From Setaria digitata (Eukaryota > Nematoda > Chromadorea > Rhabditida > Setariidae): a DNA stretch of 43,202 nucleotides. The stretch lies in the NCBI GenBank assembly GCA_003640385.1, contig RCAB01000511.1, forward strand, positions 1 through 43,202, given 5' to 3'. This document shows, one piece after another, positions 35,633-43,202 of this stretch (positions are counted from its first letter, which is position 1; every line of letters begins with the position of its first letter). Under the pieces are notes generated by a model. That model did no database searches, was not told the origin of the DNA, and was given only the letters and a program-made list of their open reading frames with translations. Position numbers and translations under genes: made by a program.

Positions 35633-36639
35633 TTCCTGATGACCTTTATTTCATTTGACCTTCGCCTTCTTTATTCATTTCATTTTCTCATCTCTTCATT
35701 ATCTTCTGTAGTGTGATACGATGATAGCTGGTTGCATTTTTATATCTTCCGTACGAATTTTGAATGCTTCTCGTTCATTCACCCTCCAACGAACATTTCT
35801 TTTAAACGATTAAAGCAAGGTTAATCATGATTAACTTACATCCATGATGTGATATATATATATATATGTATATGTATATCTTCTCTTCCAGACGACAAAT
35901 ACACCACACTGTGCGAAATTCTTAATTGAACATTTTATCCTAAAATGTTCAAAATTATTCTCAGCGGTCAAAATTTATCATTTCATTATTTCAAAACCAT
36001 TAGCAATAAAATGGAAACGGTAAAGAAAACAAAGTGCTACTGAGCAAACTAGAAAAAGTAATTGAAAAAAAAAGGAAAGAAAAAAGTAATAATAATGAAA
36101 AAGCTAGAGTTCACTTTCAACCACAATACCAATTCCAATCATCTAAGTACATCCTTTTCAAAAAAAAAAAAATAGAAAAAAATCTGCACTAAAATAGCAC
36201 AGTGTAAATGAGTGAATGAATTGGCTGCTATCATAATCGAGACTCAGGATGCACTAATAGATAGGATATTCAGAATGGCCACAATAATCGAGCTAAATGA
36301 GTCTAAATAATGTGAAAAATTATGAAAATATAAAAATAAAGCACCAAATTCAAATTTAAAATGATAACTTAAATCCAGATAGTTTAATAAGTGTCCTCGA
36401 TACTATCTTAATATTACAAAAAAATAAAAATAACACGAAAGCTTTGCGACACATTTCTTGAAAAGCACTTTTGATATATAAGCTACATTTCGGCTCATGC
36501 TTAATCTACACTCTAATTAGACTATCCAATACTGTCCGTCATATTAGATCGCTTAAAGCTGATAGGAAAATACGACATCATTAGTTGTCAAATTTCCATA
36601 ATATCTAAATTAACCAGCAGCTTAATGAGATTTCTCTAG

Positions 36640-36665
36640 TAATGTAAAAAAGGAATTTTACATTA
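36640..36665. repeat. 10-bp inverted repeat
   Basis: TAATGTAAAA and TTTTACATTA are exact reverse complements around a 6-nt AAGGAA spacer, followed by a long A run. Confidence 0.8.
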
Positions 36666-37757
36666 AAAAAAAAAAAAAAAAATTCTAAGAAATTTCGAGA
36701 AAAATTGTGACATTTTAGCACGATAAGAGTGCCAAATAATAATACTAAAAGAAACAATAGATGATAAAAAGTATGAAGATATTATCTACAAGCTCGTACC
36801 GTACAAATATGCTGATTATCCACCATAACATTCTCCCTATCTAAAATTTAATAGTATTTAACCATAAGTTTCTAATTCGAAAAAATTTCACTTCCCTTTA
36901 TATATTTACTGATAAATTCCATTATCACTATCTTTATCAACTTTCCTTTGTTTCTTAACTATTACAAGAGATATGACTGCCCAAAGAAATGTAAATAAAA
37001 TCCAAAGAAAAGAAGAAACTAAGCAACGAACTGGTAAACTGATAAAAGAACCGGCAAATGTTGAGAATTACTGAATGAACTATTTTGTCGAACATCTGTC
37101 ATCTAATCTATTCACATCACTTCGAATATTATTTATTCATCTTTAAATCATTTGAAAAGATACATATTGGATCGCCAATTACTTCCCAATAAAAAAAGCA
37201 TCAATTAAGCTTTTATCCGCGGGAAATCTTGAATTTACCATTGAAAAAAAAAACCAAAAAATTAAAATCTAAATTACTCAGAAAAAAAAATTGACATTTT
37301 TTCTAAAAGGAAAAAAAATAAGTGTAATATTTAGCACTAAATGATATAAAACTAAAAAATATATAATATTTAAGAAGAAAAAAGAAACTACAACTTGAGA
37401 CAGAAATAACAAACGAATAACCATTTGAAAATAAAAAAGTTTTAGTAATAATTTATCCAAATGGATGAAAATTCGTTGCGAAGAATTTCATAGCAAAAAA
37501 AAAAATTGAAACGATTTCAAAAAATATATGCGCCATTTTCACAGGGTTTTGAGAGAAAGAAAAGAAAAAAGTACAAATACATTTAGCAAAATTAAAAAAA
37601 AAAAAAAAAAAAAAAGGGACTTTTCACAATAAAAATAACTACCTAAAAATAATTGAAACTGAAAAATAACAAATAAATCTATTCCTCACTCATAATGCTT
37701 TTCCTCACATGTTTAAATGAAACAAATATTTTCTTGATGAATTTTTCTCGATGTAAA

Positions 37758-37784
37758 ATATTATCAATATCATATTGATAATAT
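37758..37784. repeat. perfect 13-bp palindrome with 1-nt centre
   Basis: ATATTATCAATAT and ATATTGATAATAT surround a single C. This is a near-perfect palindrome in otherwise ordinary AT-rich DNA. Confidence 0.85.
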
Positions 37785-38110
37785 GAGACAACTGTGCAAA
37801 CAAAATAAAATCGCACTGTGGACAGCATTTCAAAAAAAGAAAAAAAAGGAGAAAAACAAAGCTACAGAAGATAATTCAGTCAGTGACTGAGCACAAAATT
37901 AAAATTTTTTTTAAAAGAAAAAAAAAAAGAAAAAGAAAAGAGGAAAAGAAATAAAACGAAAAGGATAAAGGAAATTTTTATGTAACTTTCAGCGCTTTTT
38001 TTTTTTTTAAATCAAAGTTTACAAACGAATAACATACAGCGGACTACTCATCGAGAATTTCGTATAAAATATGTCGGAAAATAAACTTCCCAACTACCTG
38101 CTGCAACACC

Positions 38111-38343
38111 TCAAAATTTAACTAATTAAAGTAACAATCTTCATTGAAAAAAAAAAGAAAGAACAAGTAGTACTCTTCTATAATGAATTAAGNGACTGAA
38201 TTAATTTATGTATCACTATAGTTGGTAGCAATACAGACTACCTTAGTAATTGAAACTATAATCAAAATTTAACTAATTAAAGTAACAATCTTCATTGAAA
38301 AAAAAAAGAAAGAACAAGTAGTACTCTTCTATAATGAATTAAG
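38111..38343. repeat. 82-nt direct duplication with adjacent N
   Basis: The segment 38111-38192 is repeated without change at 38262-38343. A single N at 38193 follows the first copy. Exact identity and the N suggest an unresolved assembly join or a very recent tandem duplication with a 151-bp period. Confidence 0.9.
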
Positions 38344-40202
38344 TATTTCTTGTAATTAATTTGAATGCTAGCCTATCGACTGACAAGAAGATATCCAACA
38401 GATTAATAATTTGGAAATAAAAGAAAAAAAAAATTAAAAATAAAAATTTCTAAGTTATATCACATTTGGACAATAGCAATTTCACTCACCAATCAATATT
38501 GTACGATATTTGTATATTGGCACAAATACAGAATATATTTATTGCAATTATTTCATTTCAAATAAATTCTTATATTACAATTGTTGCTCATTGATTTTTG
38601 CACTTACCAATTAAGTGATAATTTTCCTATTGATAAGAGTAGATAAACATCCCATCATATAATCCTTACAGAAATGGAACATTTCCATCTTCCCTATATG
38701 AAAAGAATGAAATTGAAACTAAATTAGAACTATAGTAAGCTATCTTTAAAAACAAAAGTTTCAAAAGAGAAAAATAAACACTCAGTTTCGCTACAATTTC
38801 TCATATTTAATAATATTAATAATATTAAGAAAGGAAAAGTATTAATTTTAAACTTTCTTTTTAAAATTAAATTGGTAAATCCGAAGAAAAAAAAATAACG
38901 AAACAGCAGTGATGCAATGGATATACTTTTATTTCAAAATACAGTGAACGGTTATGGAACAAAAACAGGGGATGAAGATGTCCTGAAAAAAAAAAAAAAA
39001 AATGGATACAATGTATTGATAGATTAATAAATATACTAATCAACCGCTACAAGTTGCAAACTAAATTTCTTAAACATTAGCACAGAATCATAGTTTTACA
39101 TGATAAATTTGCATGATAATTATTTATAATCATAACTATCATTTTCATCCAAAAAAAAAAACCCTGTTCCGGAAATGAGTAGTGTTTCTGACTTTTATTA
39201 TCCAGAAAATATCAACTATTAGCAATAGGTGAATATTTTAGAATCTGCCATACTTTTTTTTTACATTCACAACCTTCTTTAAAAAAAGAAAAGAAATTAA
39301 ACTGTTTTAAATCCCTCATTATCATTGCCCAGATTAATCAAATAACAACTACTCAAATAAATCTCAAGCCTATTGGATTGTATTTATCTTAATCCCAAAG
39401 CTGCAGATCTCCACATAAAATCCATCTCGAAATAATATCGAAGATTAAATAATGAAAAAAAAAAAAAAAAACTACAGAACAATCGATTAACTATCTCGAT
39501 GAAATAAAATCTTAGAAAAAAAAAAAGAAAAAACTGATCAGAGAATAATCGGTTAAACAACTTATTTGTAAATTTTGAGTTTTCGAAACATTGGAATAAC
39601 ACTTTTTTTTTTTCGCTTTGCTTCATAGAATATATTTAAAACAGCGCTGTGACGATGATGTATATATGTAAACATGAAAGTAACGCAGGATGAAGTTCAC
39701 TACACACCAAGGAAAATATTTGCATCAGAATCTACGAAGTTAGAAGATTTCCATTAAAATCCGTAAAAAGTATGAAATGAGAAAAAAAAAGTATATAAAT
39801 GAATTTGACACAAAATAATCCATAGACCAGTTCATTATGAAATCAAAGAATTATGACTGCAAATCAAATATTACTGCTTTTCTGGAAGGTCAAAGTTCCA
39901 TAAGGTATTACTGCTTTAGAAGAAATAATTTAAATTTTGCAGAAATGATTAATAAAAAATATTGAAAGATGAAAAGATGGGGATCACAACAATCATATAT
40001 GCTTTAGTAATTTTTGGGAAAAGATGAACAAACAATCCTTAGCGACAATAGAAAATTAAACAGTACTAATGTGGCAATGTCACCAAGAGCTGAAACAGCT
40101 TATTAGTACAAGGAAATGAACAAAAGCATCTTTCGAATACTTCCTTCAACAATCAGAAAAAAGGTTTACATCAAGAGCTGAATGGCAAAACTGATCCTTA
40201 TC

Positions 40203-40208
40203 TTTATT
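40203..40208 (-). terminator. probable polyadenylation signal of the 53BP1-like gene
   Basis: TTTATT on the plus strand gives AATAAA on the minus strand, about 185 nt after the stop codon of the BRCT gene. Position and context are reasonable; chance occurrence cannot be excluded. Confidence 0.5.
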
Positions 40209-40392
40209 TCTAATTTAATTCCTCAGCAGTTTAAGAGGTATCCTGCGTTCCCCTTGCATTTTTTAGATTTTACGTCATTTAAGCGCCTATTATTTTAGTT
40301 GCAGAAAAAAAAATATTAGATTTAACGACCTTGGCTTCAGCAAAACAACATAAATGGGGAACGTAATAATTATAATCAGGAATATTTCAAGT

Positions 40393-43188
40393 TCACGAGC
40401 ATGCATCACTGTAATCATATTGGAAACGTTCATGGGCTTCAGGTGCCGGTAAACTTCCGTGGATGATTGCCTGAAAAAAAAAAAAAAAAAAAATACTCAT
40501 GTTTATTAAGAAAAGTTTGAAAATAATATCTGGGATTCAACAAAAATCCCATGGATTTAAAGAAATTAATAGATCATTTAATGGAATTATTAACTTGCCT
40601 GGATGATCCACTCCGATGAAACAACCGTAGCTCCCTGCGCTCGAGCAAAATTTAAAACTTCCTCATTGCAACTGGCATCAGTCAACAAGATATCCAGTCC
40701 TTCTAAAAATACTCTCCATCATAAATGTTTTATAAAGCACAAAATTCAATCGCTTAATGCCTAAAGCTCGATCTCAGGAATTTTCTATTATCAAACAAAA
40801 AGAAAAAAAAACTTCAATTACCTCGTGGAATTGTTGAGACGACGGTACCACCCATGTGATTGATAATAGGTGTCCAAATTTGCGAAAAATTCGGCATATC
40901 GTAGAAAACATTGTTTGAAAAAATGAAAACACGCTTTCCCGATAATAAGGTGCCATTATTTGAGTGCCTAGGAAAAATGGCATTTAAAGTAGCATAGAAA
41001 AATTAAAAAAATTTCGATGAAAAAAACAATCTTACCAGGGCTTCATATCACCAGTAAGAAGGGATACTCCTGCAGGCAACATATATTTCATGTGATCCAA
41101 TAACTTATTCTGAAAAGAAAAAATAAACCAAAAGAAGTTCAATGATTTCCTAAAATGTGATTTAAAAAAAAAGTTGTCGTTTTGCAGATATTAGTTATGA
41201 CCACAGCAAAAACTATTCAGATTTCTTTGCAAATAATAAAATTTGCGCAATGTCGAGTACAAACAGATGAGTAACAAATATGGAATTAATGCACTCGCAA
41301 TGACAAAAAGTTAAGTCAAGAAAAGAAAATGAAAAATAAAAATAAGTTGTAAAATTTCGTGCGATTATGAAACCAATAAAGCTAGTGGAATTGAAGATAC
41401 ATTTAAATTGATATTACCTCTTTTGCACAGTCACTAATCCACTGATTACTAACACACGGGATGGAGCGTGCCAATGCTGTGAGGTATTTATGGGTACGAT
41501 AATGGGTATCGGCGATCAGATATATTGGTTTGCCCTGAGGCAATTTCTAAAAATGTGGAACTGATGTTGTCGATAGTTGAGTATATAAGATGTAGGAATA
41601 ATCGGATGTTGACATATCTTTCATTCAATTCAAAATATTTAAACAGACCATGACATCATCGATTACTTTCCCGCCACCATTTTCGATCATGCAACGTATT
41701 TCTTTTTTGCTAAATCCCTGTTCTCCTTCACGATTTTTACGCAACGCTGACGTTACCACAAATGTTATACCGTTGAAAATTTTAGCCATCCCTTGAAAAA
41801 AAAAAAAAAAAGAAAAAAAAAATAGAGCAAAATAATGATGAACTATACAAAGGGTGCGCAAGTAGTTTTCTCAAATTTGTTTATTTAGTCACTACCTCTA
41901 AGATATATGATTACTCCTAAGCGAAAAATTATTAATGCCATAACTCTATTGTTCAAATTACCTTTTTTACTTGACCCATTCGTAGCTGAAGGCTCGTGCT
42001 GTCCTTGTTCCTGCAGCTCTTCTAATTCAGTATGCGAATCGTCATTCTTCGGTGATAATGTCATTAATGGAGTAGCATGCTGCTTCGCGGTCTCTTTTTC
42101 AGCTATAAATCAATCAACATAAACGTTGAATTGACTTCACTCTCATGTATCCAAGGAGTTTGAAATTAAAATTTCTTACTGAAATCACTTACAATGAAAA
42201 TCAGAAACAGTTTACCTGCCGAAACACGTCGACGAGGAGTTTTTGTTGGGAGAGCGGGAGACACATTAGTACCACAAACTGCACTATGCCGAGCTGCTCG
42301 ACTACGCCGTTCTTCTGTTGAAGCGATATTATCTGAATAATTTCGAATACTGCGAAGTCCCATTCAAAACACAAAAAACTGATTGACTGAGCTAAGAAAA
42401 AAATCAATTTTATTTATATAGTCAACATTTCTCTTTTGAAAGTTAAGTATTACTTAGTTACAATTCTAATGACAGAACTTATGTTAATGAATCATTGACA
42501 CACATTGTCAATTGTCGTAACAAATTATATTTTCTGTGTAGCACCCAACATCAGCAACAAGGCCTTCCCATAATTTATAAAAAAAGAAAAAAATTTATAC
42601 CGGCATTGACATCACGTACTGTGTTTACCGTTGCTACCTGTAACGCTTTCGCCTGATTACTATCCACCACTAGCTTTTGCCAAGATGATCTACAAATAAA
42701 ATATAAGACTAAGATTTAAAATCTAGAAGAATTGATCACTTATACGCTTATAACGATCGATAAGAATAGTCGTTCCAAGCGTTCCATTTAATGGTAACTA
42801 ACTACAATAAAGCATACTTTCATTCTCTCTTTCAAAGTGAATAAAGGCAATAATTACTACACCACTCTACTTATAGTTGTTAGGTTGTCGGTACTTAGAC
42901 GCAAATAGATCCTGCCACTCCTCATACAACGCGATTCGATACTTTAATTCGGTTTGGAGGATAAATGAGTAAAAATATTAGTTCAACAGTACCATTTGAA
43001 AGCAAAAAAATGCCAATTATTTTTGTTCGAGGGGAAATTAGAATGAACCTGGTTGTACTTTCATTGCTTGTGTCTTTAATTGTGAACATGGCTTCCACCC
43101 ATTTCTGCGCATCATCACTTGATGGCGCTTCGACGATTTCTACTTCCTCAAGCACTTCCTCATCGTCCTTAACATCTGTTGTCAAACA
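40393..43188 (-). CDS. hsr-9: 53BP1/HSR-9-like tandem-BRCT DNA-damage protein (5'-truncated by window edge)
   Basis: Nuclear DNA-damage-response adaptor; in animals the 53BP1 tandem BRCT binds phosphorylated H2AX and checkpoint partners. Ten exons are visible in transcript order: 43188-43049, 42689-42601, 42332-42216, 42102-41962, 41791-41649, 41546-41418, 41109-41036, 40967-40822, 40702-40599, 40470-40393; phases join and give 386 residues to the stop. The N-terminal visible part is acidic then Ser/Lys/Arg-rich linker. The first BRCT starts at MAKIFNGITFVVTSAL (164-179) and includes IYLIADTHYRTHKYLTALA and IPCVSNQWI (Trp246); LPAGVSLL then links to the second BRCT, with VFIFSNNVF, LDILLTDASC, VVSSEWIIQ (Trp358) and end FQYDYSDACS. 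Order and spacing match the human 53BP1 C-terminus (LLIADQHCRTRKYF, IPCVSHVWV, LLPAGYSL, VVVTDPSC, VVSQEWVIQ). Tudor domains would lie beyond the right edge. The last intron uses a GC donor. The gene name follows the C. elegans orthologue; other double-BRCT proteins are less likely. Confidence 0.87.
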
Positions 43189-43202
43189 CTGCAAAATTCA
43201 CA

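Larger units (their letters stand above)
35640..40202. other. gene-poor region downstream of the 53BP1-like gene
   Basis: No supported gene. AT-rich with A runs, a perfect palindrome (37758-37784), an 82-nt duplication with an N (38111-38343), and a few short frames of coding-like composition (38040-38094 minus; 39674-39757 and about 40000-40113 plus) that do not join into a recognisable protein. Confidence 0.45.

Noticed and set aside
38040..38100. Possible last exon on minus strand (QVVGKFIFRHILYEILDE then stop)
   Set aside because: Two frames are open over the same stretch and no upstream exon could be found to join it to.

Overview
The window is eukaryotic nuclear DNA. It is very AT-rich and full of homopolymer A/T runs, with short exons, GT-AG introns of roughly 80-1300 bp and T-rich '...tttcag' acceptors, some sitting directly against a start codon as SL trans-splice sites do. 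Together with the closest protein resemblances I recall, this suggests a nematode, most likely a filarial or other spirurid worm. The species assignment is inference. Most real genes are split into exons too short for single long ORFs, so I assembled them by hand from splice signals, reading-frame phase and family resemblance.

Layout. (1) 1-3450: AT-rich flank with a 5' microsatellite, then a possible tiny three-exon reading frame (47 codons, C-terminal membrane segment). Its last exon also carries the start of the next gene; the two introns each hold a long hairpin. (2) 3508-6383, plus strand: a complete seven-exon CDC34/UBE2R-type ubiquitin-conjugating enzyme (UBC-3), with acidic catalytic loop and acidic tail. 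(3) 9020-9908, plus strand: a complete three-exon LSM6. (4) 11580-23261, minus strand: a complete 21-exon secretory-pathway Ca2+/Mn2+ P-type ATPase (PMR-1/SPCA), with a threonine-rich N-terminal extension in its first exon and a possible alternative first exon at 28408-28461. (5) About 23.3-40.2 kb: gene-poor, AT-rich, with microsatellites, a 26-N gap, three isolated Ns (each beside a local duplication) and a strong hairpin at 27144-27205. (6) 40393-43188, minus strand: the C-terminal ten exons of a 53BP1/HSR-9-like protein with tandem BRCT domains; its 5' part lies beyond the right edge.

The four confident genes are housekeeping functions: protein ubiquitylation and cell cycle, U6 snRNA/mRNA decay, Golgi ion homeostasis and DNA-damage response. 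They do not form a pathway. lsm-6 and pmr-1 converge; pmr-1 and the 53BP1-like gene lie in tandem on the minus strand, 12 kb or more apart. I found no transposase, CRISPR array, tRNA, rRNA or obvious novel multi-gene system. The items most worth following are the micropeptide/uORF ahead of ubc-3, the three hairpins, the alternative pmr-1 first exon, a duplicated splice acceptor inside pmr-1, and a GC-AG intron in the 53BP1-like gene.
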